From Lysobacteraceae bacterium (GTDB lineage: Bacteria; Pseudomonadota; Gammaproteobacteria; Xanthomonadales; Xanthomonadaceae), in the NCBI GenBank assembly GCA_004297225.1, contig SCUI01000004.1, positions 102,724 to 166,723 on the forward strand: a DNA stretch of 64,000 bases. Reading direction: 5' to 3'. Of this stretch, positions 41,401-51,676 are shown piece by piece. The translations under genes and the position numbers were made by a program. The notes under the pieces were generated by a model, which worked only from the letters and a program-made list of their open reading frames with translations, searched no databases and was not told the origin of the DNA. Each line of letters opens with the position of its first letter. Positions within the stretch are counted from its first letter, which is position 1.

Positions 41401-42306
41401 ATGGAATCGCGCAAGAAGATCTACATAGCCGGGTGCGGCGGGATGCTTGGGGAAGCATTCTTCCGCGTCTATCGCGAAGACTACGAACTGGAGTGTTCAG
41501 ATATCGATGTCAACGCGGGCTGGCTGAAGTTTCTCGACTTCAGGGACAGGGATGCATATTTCGAGGCGGTCAAGGAGTTCTCGCCGGATTACCTTTTCCA
41601 TCTCGGCGCGTACACCAGCCTTGAGTACTGCGAAGTGAACCCCGACGACGCCTACGTCACCAACACACTGGCCGTAGAGAATGCCGTCCACATCGCAAAC
41701 GAGCTGGACATCCCGGTTCTTTATATCAGCACGGCTGGTATTTTCGATGGCGAAAGCGAAACCTACGACGACTGGGATCAGCCACGACCGCTGGGCGTGT
41801 ACGCGCGCAGCAAGTACGCGGGGGAACGATTCGTGGTGGAGAACGCACGGCGCTACCTGGTTTGCCGCGCCGGCTGGATGATGGGCGCAGGTCCCGAAAA
41901 GGACAAGAAATTTATTCAGAAGATAATGGGTCAGATCAAGTCGGGAGCGGATGAGTTGTTCGTGGTCAACGACAAGTTGGGAACTCCCACATATACGGTT
42001 GACTTTGCCCGGAACGTGCGCCTGCTGCTGGAAAAGGAAGTCTGGGGCCTCTACAACATGGTTTGCGGTGGGATGACTGGGCGCTTCGAAGTGGCTTCGG
42101 AGCTCGTACGCATGTTGGGGCTGGCGGACCGCGTGGCAATCAAGGCGGTTGGTTCGGACTACTTCAAGGAGGAATACTTCGCTGCCAGGCCGCCGTCCGA
42201 GCGGCTTGTCGATCGCAAGTTGACCCTCCGCGGGCTCAACGTCATGCGCGATTGGCGAGTTTGCCTGCGTGAATACCTGGATGACTACTACGCGGGCTAC
42301 CTATAG
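41401..42306 (+). CDS. RmlD-like sugar nucleotide-binding SDR protein
   Basis: IYIAGCGGMLGEAFFRV; YISTAGIFDGESETYDDWDQPRPLGVYARSKYAGERFV. Confidence 0.85.
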   Translation: MESRKKIYIAGCGGMLGEAFFRVYREDYELECSDIDVNAGWLKFLDFRDRDAYFEAVKEFSPDYLFHLGAYTSLEYCEVNPDDAYVTNTLAVENAVHIANELDIPVLYISTAGIFDGESETYDDWDQPRPLGVYARSKYAGERFVVENARRYLVCRAGWMMGAGPEKDKKFIQKIMGQIKSGADELFVVNDKLGTPTYTVDFARNVRLLLEKEVWGLYNMVCGGMTGRFEVASELVRMLGLADRVAIKAVGSDYFKEEYFAARPPSERLVDRKLTLRGLNVMRDWRVCLREYLDDYYAGYL

Positions 42307-42320
42307 GCGGATGATGGCCG

Positions 42321-44249
42321 ATGTGCGGAGTCGCGGGTTTCTGGCAATTCAGCGGTGATGGCGATTCGCTCTCGCAGCTTGCGGAAGCGATGGCGGACCG
42401 CATCGTTCATCGTGGGCCGGATGACACCGGGACCTGGGTCGATGCGGTCGCCGGGGTTGCACTTGCCCACCGCCGCCTTTCGATCGTAGATCTGTCCAAG
42501 GCGGGCCATCAGCCAATGTTGTCGGCGAACGGGCGATGGGTGCTTTGTTACAACGGCGAGATATACAACCACCTTGAGCTGCGGCGTCAGCTGGCTGCGT
42601 CGCATCGAGCCCCGCCCTGGCGGGGCCATTCGGACACGGAGACGCTTCTAGCGTGCATCGATGCCTGGGGGGTCGAGGTAGCGCTTGAGAAAAGCGTCGG
42701 CATGTTCGCCTTCGCATTGTGGGATCGCAGCGAGCAGAGGCTCGTATTGGCCCGCGACAGGACAGGCGAGAAGCCGATGTATTACGGCCGGCAAGGGGAC
42801 GTCTTCCTGTTCGGTTCCGAGCTAAGGGCGCTGCGTGCCCATCCCGCATTCAACGCAGGAGTCGACCGGGGCGCATTGGTCCTCCTTTTGAGGCATGGTT
42901 ACGTGCCTTCGCCTTACTCCATTCACTCGGGCGTCTACAAACTCCCTCCCGGATGCTGGCTTGAAGTGCGGAGAGATGTGCGCGAGGCGAAGCCGCGCGC
43001 GTGGTGGTCCTTGACGGATGTCGTGGAACGAGGGCGTTCGGAGCCATTCGAAGGCAACGACAGGGAAGCTGTGGATGCGTTGGAGCGCATCCTTGGCGCT
43101 GCGGTCGCGCGTCAACGGCTCGCGGATGTGCCCCTAGGCGCACTGCTTTCGGGTGGCGTGGACTCTTCTCTCATCGCAGCGCTGCTTCAAGCGCAGAGTG
43201 TACAACCGATCAGTACTTTCACTGTAGGCTTCGAAGAGGAATCCTACGACGAGGCAGCATACGCCCGCGAGGTCGCCCGTCATTTGGGTACGAGGCATAC
43301 GGAGCTACGGTTGTCTGCGAGCGATGCGCTCAGTCTTGTCCCCAGACTTGCGGTTACCTACGACGAGCCATTCGCCGACTCCTCGCAGTTGCCAACGCAA
43401 CTGGTCATGAATCTCGCACGTCAGAGCGTCACGGTGGCGTTGTCCGGAGATGGTGGCGACGAGTTGTTCGGGGGATACAATCGCTATTTGTACCTCCCGC
43501 GGGTCTGGAGGTCGCTCGGACGTATGCCCGCGGCACTGCGTGATTCCGGCATCGCGTTGGCGTCGTTGACACCTCGCCTTGCTGGGAGCGTCGCCGGTGC
43601 CGCCCAACCCGGGGAAAAGCTGGCCAAACTCAAGCGCCTCTTTGCCACCGGACCACGTGACATCGACGATCTGTACAAGGCAGCCGTCACGGAATGGCCG
43701 GATGCCTCAAGGGCGATCCTGGACGGATTCGTACCTGTCAATCTTTTGGACAGTCGCACCGATTGGCCAAAGCTTCCAGATTCAGTCTCGAGGATGATGG
43801 CCGTCGATGCTTTAACGTATCTACCAGACGACATACTGGTCAAGGTGGATCGTGCCGCAATGGCAGTTTCCCTGGAGACCAGGGTGCCCTTCCTGGATCG
43901 CGATGTTGTCGAATTTGCCTGGCGTTTGCCGCAATCGTTGAAGGTGCGCGGCGGTGAAGGGAAATGGGTCTTGCGGCAGGTGTTGGATCGCCATGTACCC
44001 CGAGCCCTGATTGACAGGCCCAAGATGGGTTTTGGAATCCCCGTCGGCGAGTGGCTTCGAGGCCCGCTCCGCGAGTGGGCTGAAGATCTTTTGCAGAAAT
44101 CCCGGGTGCGACAGGACGGTTACCTTGTCCCTGAGATGGTCGAGCGCATGTGGCAAGCCCACGTGCGCGGCCAGGCGAACCATGGACATCGATTGTGGTC
44201 GGTGCTGATGTTCCAAGCGTGGCTGCAAAGACAAGAAGGCGCGCACTGA
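42321..44249 (+). CDS. asnB: asparagine synthase (glutamine-hydrolyzing) family amidotransferase
   Basis: MCGVAGFWQFSG Cys2 nucleophile; GALLSGGVDSSLIAALLQ PP-loop. Confidence 0.93.
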   Translation: MCGVAGFWQFSGDGDSLSQLAEAMADRIVHRGPDDTGTWVDAVAGVALAHRRLSIVDLSKAGHQPMLSANGRWVLCYNGEIYNHLELRRQLAASHRAPPWRGHSDTETLLACIDAWGVEVALEKSVGMFAFALWDRSEQRLVLARDRTGEKPMYYGRQGDVFLFGSELRALRAHPAFNAGVDRGALVLLLRHGYVPSPYSIHSGVYKLPPGCWLEVRRDVREAKPRAWWSLTDVVERGRSEPFEGNDREAVDALERILGAAVARQRLADVPLGALLSGGVDSSLIAALLQAQSVQPISTFTVGFEEESYDEAAYAREVARHLGTRHTELRLSASDALSLVPRLAVTYDEPFADSSQLPTQLVMNLARQSVTVALSGDGGDELFGGYNRYLYLPRVWRSLGRMPAALRDSGIALASLTPRLAGSVAGAAQPGEKLAKLKRLFATGPRDIDDLYKAAVTEWPDASRAILDGFVPVNLLDSRTDWPKLPDSVSRMMAVDALTYLPDDILVKVDRAAMAVSLETRVPFLDRDVVEFAWRLPQSLKVRGGEGKWVLRQVLDRHVPRALIDRPKMGFGIPVGEWLRGPLREWAEDLLQKSRVRQDGYLVPEMVERMWQAHVRGQANHGHRLWSVLMFQAWLQRQEGAH

Positions 44250-45301
44250 TGTGGCCCTACTGGCTGATGTTCTTTTTTCCAGCGTGGGCTTTGCTCATCC
44301 CGGGTCGCCTCAAGCCGCATCAGGGTTGGGTGCCGTGGGCGTTGGTCTTTATGTTGTTCACCTTGATGATGGGGCTACGCCATGAAGTAGGCGGAGACTG
44401 GGGAAGCGGGACGGCAGGTTATCTTCCCTTGTTCTACAACACGCAAGCAATGACGCTGGGAGAAGCGCTCTCCGAAGGTGATCCGGGCTACTATGGATTG
44501 AACTGGGTGGTCGCGCAGTTGGGCGGCAGCATCTATTTGGTCAACCTGGTATGCGCGATTATCATGATGTTGGGCACGACGCGCTTCTGCCGGGACCAAC
44601 CCAATCCCTGGCTCGCGTTGCTTGCCGCCGTTCCTTACATGTTGATCGTCGTAGGGATGGGATATACCAGGCAGGCCGTCGCTTTGGGTTTTGCGCTGCT
44701 TGGATTGGCCGCACTCGGGCGGGGCAACGTACGCAAATATGTAATTTGGATCGCGCTGGGGGCAACCTTCCACAAGTCCGCGGTCCTGTTGTTGCCGATC
44801 GCTGCCTTGGCGGCTAGTCGTAACCGGATGTTCACGATTGCGCTCGTCGGGTTGACGACGGCGATGCTCTATTACCTCCTGCTTGCTGATGCTTCGGAAG
44901 CGCTCTGGGTCAATTACGTCGACTCCCAACGCCAGTCGCAAGGTGGAATGATCAGGGTCGCAATGAATGTCTTACCAGCCGTACTCCTCATCTTTTTTCG
45001 CCGCCGGCTGTCGCCAGACCCCCAGGAGCGGAAACTTTGGCTTTGGATCGCCGTCCTGTGCTTGGTGTGTCTGCCCTTGGTCGGTCTCGCCAGCACCGCA
45101 GTCGATCGCATTGCGCTCTACTTGATTCCAATCCAGTTGTTTGTGTTTTCACGAATGCCAAGGCTGGCGGATACTGTGCAAACCCGTACGCCGCTCGTGC
45201 TTGCCATTGTTGTGTATTACGCGGCGGTTCTCTACGTCTGGTTGACATTCGGTGACTTCTCCGAGTACTGGGTGCCGTACCAGAATGTCATATTTACCTG
45301 A
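44249..45301 (+). CDS. EpsG-family (Wzy-like) polysaccharide polymerase
   Basis: Multi-TM; LMMGLRHEVGGDWGSGTAGYLPLF and GYTRQAVALGFALLGLAALGRG. Confidence 0.8.
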   Translation: MWPYWLMFFFPAWALLIPGRLKPHQGWVPWALVFMLFTLMMGLRHEVGGDWGSGTAGYLPLFYNTQAMTLGEALSEGDPGYYGLNWVVAQLGGSIYLVNLVCAIIMMLGTTRFCRDQPNPWLALLAAVPYMLIVVGMGYTRQAVALGFALLGLAALGRGNVRKYVIWIALGATFHKSAVLLLPIAALAASRNRMFTIALVGLTTAMLYYLLLADASEALWVNYVDSQRQSQGGMIRVAMNVLPAVLLIFFRRRLSPDPQERKLWLWIAVLCLVCLPLVGLASTAVDRIALYLIPIQLFVFSRMPRLADTVQTRTPLVLAIVVYYAAVLYVWLTFGDFSEYWVPYQNVIFT

Positions 45302-45311
45302 GGATGGCGGC

Positions 45312-46451
45312 TTGAAGATCTTGCTCTTCGCCAACACCGACTGGTATCTCTACAATTTCCGCCGGTCGCTGGCTTTGACCATGCGTGATGCGGGTCACTC
45401 CGTCATCCTGATCTCCCCACCGGGACCATACGGCGAGAAGCTCAGGGCGCTCGGCTTGGAGTGGCGCCCAGTCGACATGGATCGTCGTAGTTTGAACCCG
45501 CTGCGCGAAGCCGCACTGATCTGGCGCCTAACGCGACAATTGCGGCGCGAACGCCCGGACCTAGTGCATGGGTTTACGATCAAATGTGCCGTGTATATAT
45601 CCTTGGCAGCACGCCTGAGCGGGGTCCCTGGACGTGTCACTGCCGTTGCAGGCATGGGCTATGTTTTCGTCAGCGACGACATCAAGGCCATTCTCCTGCG
45701 CCCATTCGTGCGTCTGCTGCTCAAAATGACGCTGGGTGGGGGGCGCGCGCGTTTGATTCTTCAAAACCCAGACGACGTCGCGTTGTTCACGCGCACCCGG
45801 CTGGTGGACGCCACCGCAATACGCCTGATTCCGGGTTCTGGCGTGGATACGAAGCGTTTTTCGCCAGACATCACGCGACGACCCAATGGTCGTGTGCGGG
45901 TGCTGCTGGCGGCGCGCCTGCTATGGGACAAGGGTTTGGCAGAGTATGCAGAGGCGGCCCGCCTTCTGATGGCAGATGATGCGCCTGCCGATCTCCTATT
46001 GGCTGGCGCCCCCGATTCTGGCAACCCTGCCGCGGTTCCTGAAGCGGTCGTGCGCGAATGGGTTCGCGAAGGTCGAATGCAATGGCTGGGCCACGTCGAG
46101 GACATGTCAGCACTGCTTCGTTCGATCGATGTTGTCGTTCTTCCCAGCTATCGCGAAGGCTTACCAAAAGGGCTGATCGAGGCGGCGGCGAGCGGCTGCG
46201 CTCTCGTGGCGACGGACGTCCCGGGGTGCCGTGAGGTAGTCGAGCACGAGGTGGATGGCCTTATCGTGCCCGTGAAGGATGCTGAGGCGCTAGCCGATGC
46301 CATTGCGCGGTTGGCAAGCGATCCGGAACTGCGCGCGCGCCTGGGGGAGAAAGCTAGGGAGAAGGCGCTAGCCTTGTTCGACGAACGGATCGTGGTGCGC
46401 GATACGATTAGCGTTTATTCCGAATTACTGGGCAGCGGCACGCGGACCTGA
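45312..46451 (+). CDS. glycosyltransferase family 4 (PglA/CapM-like)
   Basis: [76 protein letters not shown]. Confidence 0.9.
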   Translation: MKILLFANTDWYLYNFRRSLALTMRDAGHSVILISPPGPYGEKLRALGLEWRPVDMDRRSLNPLREAALIWRLTRQLRRERPDLVHGFTIKCAVYISLAARLSGVPGRVTAVAGMGYVFVSDDIKAILLRPFVRLLLKMTLGGGRARLILQNPDDVALFTRTRLVDATAIRLIPGSGVDTKRFSPDITRRPNGRVRVLLAARLLWDKGLAEYAEAARLLMADDAPADLLLAGAPDSGNPAAVPEAVVREWVREGRMQWLGHVEDMSALLRSIDVVVLPSYREGLPKGLIEAAASGCALVATDVPGCREVVEHEVDGLIVPVKDAEALADAIARLASDPELRARLGEKAREKALALFDERIVVRDTISVYSELLGSGTRT

Positions 46452-46495
46452 ACCCGACGGCCTTTGCGTCTCCGCGAAATCATCGAGGAAGTTGC

Positions 46496-47506
46496 ATGAA
46501 AATCCTGGTTACCGGTACCGCTGGGTTCATAGGTTCGCACGTCGCGCGGGCACTTCTGGCGCGCGGCGACCAGGTCGTGGGGTTTGACAACCTCAATGAG
46601 TACTACGACGTCACTTTGAAACAAGCGCGACTCGCTTCGCTGTTTGAGGCGTCAGGTTATACGCACGTAGCAGCTGATCTTGTCGACCGCGTTGCCGTCG
46701 AGCAGGTATTCCGGAAGCACTCCCCGCAACGCGTCGTACATCTTGCAGCGCAAGCAGGTGTTCGATATGCCGCCGAGAACCCTCACGTATACGTGCAGAG
46801 CAACGTGGTCGGTTTCTTGCATGTCCTCGAGGGTTGCCGACACCATGGTGTCGAACACCTCGTCTACGCCTCTACGAGTTCGGTTTATGGTGCCAATGCG
46901 TCGATGCCGTTCTCCGAGCATGACTCGGCCGAGCATCCTCTGACGCTCTATGCGGCCACCAAGAAAGCCAATGAACAGATGGCACACAGCTACAGCCATC
47001 TGTATGGCATTCCCAGCACTGGACTGCGCTTCTTCACGGTCTATGGCCCCTGGGGTCGCCCGGACATGGCGCTATTTCTGTTCACGCGCGCCATTCTTGA
47101 GGGCAAGCCGATCCGCGTGTTCAACCACGGCCACCACAAGCGCAGCTTCACCTATGTGGATGACGTCGTGGAAGGAGTGATTCGGGTGCTTGACCGGGTG
47201 CCGGACAGGAATCCCGGCTGGAACGGGCAGCGCCCTGATCCGGCCACCAGCGGCGTGGCGCCTTATCGTCTCTACAACATCGGCAACGAGCACCCCGTGG
47301 AGCTGCTGCGCTATATCAAGGTGTTGGAACAGTGTCTTGGGCGGAAGGCAGAGATGGAAATGTTGCCGTTGCAACCCGGAGACGTACCCGACACTGAAGC
47401 CGACGTGGGCGACCTTATAGCCAACGTCAATTATAGGCCCACTGTACCTGTCGAAACCGGCGTTGCCCGCTTCGTGGACTGGTATCGGGGGTATTACGGG
47501 GCTTAG
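46496..47506 (+). CDS. NAD-dependent epimerase (UDP-glucuronate 4-epimerase-like)
   Basis: [45 protein letters not shown]; YxxxK motif LYAATKKAN. Confidence 0.92.
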   Translation: MKILVTGTAGFIGSHVARALLARGDQVVGFDNLNEYYDVTLKQARLASLFEASGYTHVAADLVDRVAVEQVFRKHSPQRVVHLAAQAGVRYAAENPHVYVQSNVVGFLHVLEGCRHHGVEHLVYASTSSVYGANASMPFSEHDSAEHPLTLYAATKKANEQMAHSYSHLYGIPSTGLRFFTVYGPWGRPDMALFLFTRAILEGKPIRVFNHGHHKRSFTYVDDVVEGVIRVLDRVPDRNPGWNGQRPDPATSGVAPYRLYNIGNEHPVELLRYIKVLEQCLGRKAEMEMLPLQPGDVPDTEADVGDLIANVNYRPTVPVETGVARFVDWYRGYYGA

Positions 47507-47613
47507 AGACGTGCATTTTTCCTGAACGACCGCGGCCGTGGCCGGTCTGAATCGTGTATTCCGTCCCAGTTCACGGATAGGATCATCAGTCCGGGAAGGC
47601 TGAAGGAAAGGAA

Positions 47614-48780
47614 GTGTTGGAGGAAGCCGCCATACAGGGAGCGTTGCTGGCCTTGGCCAGCACATGGCTGCTGGTGTGGATGCTCAAGCCTGTCTCCTTC
47701 TGTTTGAAGCTGCTCGACTACCCGGGAGGTACCCGCAAGGCGCATGAAACGCCCACTCCGGTAACTGGTGGGCTAGCGATGACGCTTGCCGCAGCAGCCG
47801 GCGGCGTCTTCGTCTGGGAAGGTTCCGAGGCCATGATCGGCCTACTTCTGGGCATGCTGTTGCTGCTGGTGGTCGGTCTGCTGGATGACCTGCGCGACAT
47901 CCGCTGGCCCTGGCGGGTGGCGGCCCAGGTCGTGGCTGCACTGAGCTTGTATTACGTCGGTGGCGTGCGCGTGGAGCAGATCGGTAACGCCCTCGGCTTC
48001 CCTGGCCACACGCTGGGTCCGCTCTCGCTCCCACTCACCGTGTTCGCTACCGTCGGCCTGATCAACGCCATCAATCTCATCGACGGTGTCGACGGCCTGG
48101 CCGGCTCGCTGGTATTCGTGGCGTTGCTGATGCTGTGCGCGGCGGCGCTGTATGCCGGCAACAGCGCCCTTGCCGGCAATGTCCTGATCCTGGCCGCTGC
48201 CGTAGCCGGTTTCCTCGCCTGGAACTTCCGCTTCCCCGGCCGCTCCCGCGCCGCGGCCTTCATGGGCAACTCGGGCAGTGCGCTGCTCGGGCTGGCGATG
48301 GCCTGGGTCTGCTTCCGCCTGACCCAGAACCCCGGGCACCCGGTGAACCCGGTGCTGGCGTTGTGGCTGTTGCCGGTGCCAGTGGCCGACACACTGGTGC
48401 TGATCGTGCGCCGGATCCGCCAGGGCCGCTCCCCGTTCCACGCCGGCTGCGACCACATCCACCACTGCCTGCGCGAGGCGGGCTTCGGCCCGTTCGGCAT
48501 CTGCGCCGTGCTCGTCGCCTTCAGCCTGGTCACGGGGCTGGCGGCAGGGCAGGCGATGCGCCTGGATGTGCCGAACGTGTTGATCCTCGCGGCATTCCTG
48601 GGCTTGTGCGTGGGCTGGTACTGGCTTTCGGCGAAGCGCGAGCGTGCGTTGGGCGTATTCAGGGGCCTACGCATGCTGCTGGTAGGCAACGTGGCGGTGG
48701 CGCGGGTGGTGGTGGTGCCGGCGGCTTCGAATGATGATCTCGGGGCGGAAGGGGCGAAGGTGAAGGCTTCCAAGTTGTAG
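47614..48780 (+). CDS. MraY/WecA-family undecaprenyl-phosphate glycosyl-1-phosphate transferase
   Basis: DYPGGTRKAHETPTPVTGGLAM; VGLLDDLRDIRW; NLIDGVDGLAGS. Confidence 0.9.
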   Translation: MLEEAAIQGALLALASTWLLVWMLKPVSFCLKLLDYPGGTRKAHETPTPVTGGLAMTLAAAAGGVFVWEGSEAMIGLLLGMLLLLVVGLLDDLRDIRWPWRVAAQVVAALSLYYVGGVRVEQIGNALGFPGHTLGPLSLPLTVFATVGLINAINLIDGVDGLAGSLVFVALLMLCAAALYAGNSALAGNVLILAAAVAGFLAWNFRFPGRSRAAAFMGNSGSALLGLAMAWVCFRLTQNPGHPVNPVLALWLLPVPVADTLVLIVRRIRQGRSPFHAGCDHIHHCLREAGFGPFGICAVLVAFSLVTGLAAGQAMRLDVPNVLILAAFLGLCVGWYWLSAKRERALGVFRGLRMLLVGNVAVARVVVVPAASNDDLGAEGAKVKASKL

Positions 48781-48787
48781 GAGAGCT

Positions 48788-48809
48788 GCGCGGCTTGCGC
48801 CGCTCCTAC
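48788..48809 (-). repeat. REP family A, end of polysaccharide locus
   Basis: GCGCGGCTTGCGCCGCTCCTAC. Confidence 0.8.
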
Positions 48810-48828
48810 AAGGGAGATCCGGGGCAGG

Positions 48829-51117
48829 TCAGGGTTCCAGGGAATCCAGGATTTTCTCGAGCGGCGCAGGCCGGGCAATGCAATAACCCTGCGCCTTGTC
48901 GCATTGGTGGTCGCGCAGCCAGTCGTATTCCGCCTGCTCCTCGACCCCTTCGGCGACGACCGTCAGCGAGAGCCCGTGGCCCAGCTGCAGCAGGGCTTGG
49001 CAGATCGAGGCGTTGCGGCGGTCGACATGGACGTGGCGGACGAAGGCGCGGTCGATCTTCATCGCGTCGATCGGCAGGTGGTGCAGGTAGGCCATCGACG
49101 AGAATCCGGTGCCGAAGTCGTCCAGCGAGATGCAGACGCCGCGCTCCTGCAGTTGCGCCAGCAGCGCGCGGGCCTGTTCGGGGCGGGTCATCAGGATGCT
49201 CTCGGTGAGTTCGACGTGCAGGGCACCGCGTGGCAGCGCATGTGCCCGGAACACCTCGTCGAAGTCCCGCAGCAGGTCCGTCTTCAGGAACTGCACCTGG
49301 GACACGTTGATCGCGATGCTCAGGCCCTCGTGGCCCGCCGCCACCAGGCTCTGGTAGGCGCGCACCGCTTCCTGCAGCACCCAGCGCCCCAGCGGCACGA
49401 TCAGGCCGGTGTCCTCGGCCACGCCGATGAAATCGGCGGGTGGTATGAAGCCGCCTTCGGGCTGCGGCCATCGCACCAGCGCTTCCAGGCCGGTGGTGCG
49501 GCCGTTGCGCAGGTCGCGGATCTGCTGGAAATGCAGCTGGAATTCGCAATTGTCCAGGGCGCGGTGCATGCGCGCCGCCATACGCAGGCGATGGCCAGCC
49601 TTGTGGCTCATCGACGGTTCGAACGCGACCATCGCATGCCCTTCGGCGCGGCCCAGGTGCGCGGCCAGGCCGGCGAGGTGGATCGCTTCCATGGCGTCGG
49701 GGTGGTCGTCCGGGAACCGGGCAGTCCCGATCCATGCTTCCAGCTGCTGGCGGCTGCCGGCACCGCTGACCGAGCGCGACAACTCCTCGCGCAGTTCGCG
49801 CAGCGCCTGGTCCCACCGCGCGGGGTCACGCACGGCGAGGACGAACTCCTCCGGCCGCAGGTGGCCGACTTCGCCGTACTCGTAACCCAGCCGCTCCAGC
49901 CGCCGCGCCATCCGCTGCATCACCCGCGTGCCCACGGCCTGCCCGAGGCTGTCCTCGATCAGTTCCAGCCCGCGCAGCTGGATATAGGCCAGCCGCCACG
50001 GCTGGTCTTCCTGCGCCTGCAGGGCGTCGGCAACGGCCCGGCCGTTGAGCAGCCCGGTGACGGGGTCGTAAGTGGCGCGATAGGCGAGCTCGCGCTGTCG
50101 GGCCAACTGCTCGGTGACGTCTTCGGCGAGGATCAGCCACGCGTCCCGGCCATGGAAGCGGATGGCGGTGGCATGGATGCGCAGCTCGCGGATGCTGCCA
50201 TCCTTGCGCTGGGCGGACCAGATCCGCGGGGCCATCTGCGGCTTGCCGGCGTAGGCCTCTACTTCCTCGGCCACCGCGCTCCTCTGCTCGGGAATGGCCA
50301 TGGCGCTGATCGGGACGCCGATCAGCTCTTCCCGGCTGTAGCCGAACTGCTGGACGACGGCCTTGTTGATCTCGAGGATTTCCAGCGTCGTGGCGTCGTA
50401 GACGCAGAACGCCATCGGGTTGTCGTCGAACAGGATGCGGAACTGGTGTTCGGTGGCGACCAGCCGCTCGTGCGCGTGCATCTGCCGGGTGACGTCGACG
50501 ATGGTGCCGGCGATCCGCGATCGGTCTTCGGCCACGGCGCCGCGGATCGAGACCCAGCGGAGGCCGCCATCCGGGGGTTGCATGCGCAGGTCCAGCGCAA
50601 GGGTGCCGCGCGTGCGCAGTGCGTGCAGGTAGGCGGACAGGGCCCGCTTGCGATCGTCGGGGTGGATCAACGCGATGAAGGCTTCCGGAGTGATCCGCGT
50701 CTTGCTGGGCTCCAGGCCGATCAGTTGCGCGGCCGATCCGGTCCAGGTGATCGGCCCGTCGCGAATGGCCGTCCAGGTGCCGGTTCGGCCCAGCGTCTGC
50801 GCCAGTTCGAGGTTCTCGTTGGCTTCGGTGAGGTCGCGGATCAACCGCTGGCTGGCCGCGTCGTGGCGCCGCAGCGTCTGGACCAGGTAACGGAAGCCGA
50901 CCCAGTACAGCGCGTAGAACAGCAAGCTCCAGGCGACGAACATCCACCACGGGACCAGGCTGTCGCTGCCGGTATCGGCGAGGTGGACCTTGCGGTCGAC
51001 CACCACGATCGCGATCAGCGCGCCGGCCAGGAGGGCGCCCGCGATCCAGCCGACGGTCTTGACCGTCGCAAGCGTGCGACTGCCGGCGGGCCTGGGATCG
51101 TCCATTCGCCCTGGCAT
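48829..51117 (-). CDS. PAS-PAS-GGDEF(degenerate)-EAL domain membrane protein
   Basis: PAS regions, LRPEEFV in place of GGDEF, TGLEALVRWPQP EAL motif, DDFGTGFSSMAYL. Confidence 0.9.
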   Translation of the reverse strand: MPGRMDDPRPAGSRTLATVKTVGWIAGALLAGALIAIVVVDRKVHLADTGSDSLVPWWMFVAWSLLFYALYWVGFRYLVQTLRRHDAASQRLIRDLTEANENLELAQTLGRTGTWTAIRDGPITWTGSAAQLIGLEPSKTRITPEAFIALIHPDDRKRALSAYLHALRTRGTLALDLRMQPPDGGLRWVSIRGAVAEDRSRIAGTIVDVTRQMHAHERLVATEHQFRILFDDNPMAFCVYDATTLEILEINKAVVQQFGYSREELIGVPISAMAIPEQRSAVAEEVEAYAGKPQMAPRIWSAQRKDGSIRELRIHATAIRFHGRDAWLILAEDVTEQLARQRELAYRATYDPVTGLLNGRAVADALQAQEDQPWRLAYIQLRGLELIEDSLGQAVGTRVMQRMARRLERLGYEYGEVGHLRPEEFVLAVRDPARWDQALRELREELSRSVSGAGSRQQLEAWIGTARFPDDHPDAMEAIHLAGLAAHLGRAEGHAMVAFEPSMSHKAGHRLRMAARMHRALDNCEFQLHFQQIRDLRNGRTTGLEALVRWPQPEGGFIPPADFIGVAEDTGLIVPLGRWVLQEAVRAYQSLVAAGHEGLSIAINVSQVQFLKTDLLRDFDEVFRAHALPRGALHVELTESILMTRPEQARALLAQLQERGVCISLDDFGTGFSSMAYLHHLPIDAMKIDRAFVRHVHVDRRNASICQALLQLGHGLSLTVVAEGVEEQAEYDWLRDHQCDKAQGYCIARPAPLEKILDSLEP

Positions 51118-51169
51118 GGTGGGCGCAGGAGTGGGGAGGCTCCGTGAATGGGGCGCCAGGGCAACAAAA

Positions 51170-51192
51170 AGCCGACCATGGGTCGGCTCTAC
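51170..51192 (-). repeat. REP-like family B next to split tRNA-Val
   Basis: AGCCGACCATGGGTCGGCTCTAC. Confidence 0.88.
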
Positions 51193-51196
51193 GATC

Positions 51197-51241
51197 TGGT
51201 GGGCGGTGCAGGGTTCGAACCTGCGACCCTTGCCGTGTGAA
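51197..51241 (-). pseudogene. 3' half of split tRNA-Val(CAC) gene A
   Basis: Minus strand TTCACACGGCAAGGGTCGCAGGTTCGAACCCTGCACCGCCCACCA; 5' half lies at 54892-54931. Confidence 0.9.
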
Positions 51242-51361
51242 CCGACTAGGCACACGTCTGAGCACTGCCTTCTATGCGACGGGCTTATCGTTCAATAAGT
51301 TAGAAGGCTCCTTGCCAGATCTGAGAAGAAATGCGCACACCCCCGCGCACCCCAATCGTAA

Positions 51362-51371
51362 CCCAAAATGG
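51362..51371 (+). promoter_or_regulatory. candidate operator half-site CCCAAAATGG upstream of XRE regulator
   Basis: Same 10-mer recurs at 51681-51690; here inside a larger AACCCAA...TTGGGTT inverted repeat. Confidence 0.5.
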
Positions 51372-51402
51372 TATAAACCGGATTGGGTTGTAGCCTGCGG
51401 CA

Positions 51403-51663
51403 GTGCCGCGTCTCAACGCCCCCGAATACCAGCTTCTCAGAAGGCTTCTGGTCGATGCCCGGGAGAGCGCGGGACTGTCTCAAGCAGAAGTTGCAGGCCG
51501 CTTGGGCCGGGCCCAAACGTTCGTTTCGAAGTACGAGCTCGGGGATCGGCGCCTCGACGTGATTGACTACCTGCAGGTTTGCGATTCCATCGGTGCTGAT
51601 CCGATCGCTCTGCTCAGGACCGTTTGGGTAAAGACCAAATCCGGCCGAGCCCTGGCCGGTTGA
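51403..51663 (+). CDS. XRE-family HTH regulator
   Basis: ARESAGLSQAEVAGRLGRAQTFVSKYELGDRRLDVIDYLQVCDSIG. Confidence 0.9.
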   Translation: MPRLNAPEYQLLRRLLVDARESAGLSQAEVAGRLGRAQTFVSKYELGDRRLDVIDYLQVCDSIGADPIALLRTVWVKTKSGRALAG

Positions 51664-51676
51664 CCCCTTCACAGGC

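Noticed and set aside
48904-51147. 747-aa plus-strand ORF
   Set aside because: Antisense shadow of the PAS-GGDEF-EAL gene.
51242-51275. GAGCACTGCCTTCT on + strand near the split tRNA, resembling a tRNA-Val D-arm/anticodon segment
   Set aside because: Wrong strand relative to the 3' half and too short; the true 5' half is at 54892-54931.
50990-51298. ORF containing WWAVQGSNLRPLPCEPTRHTSEH
   Set aside because: False ORF translated through the tRNA-Val 3' fragment, not a protein gene.
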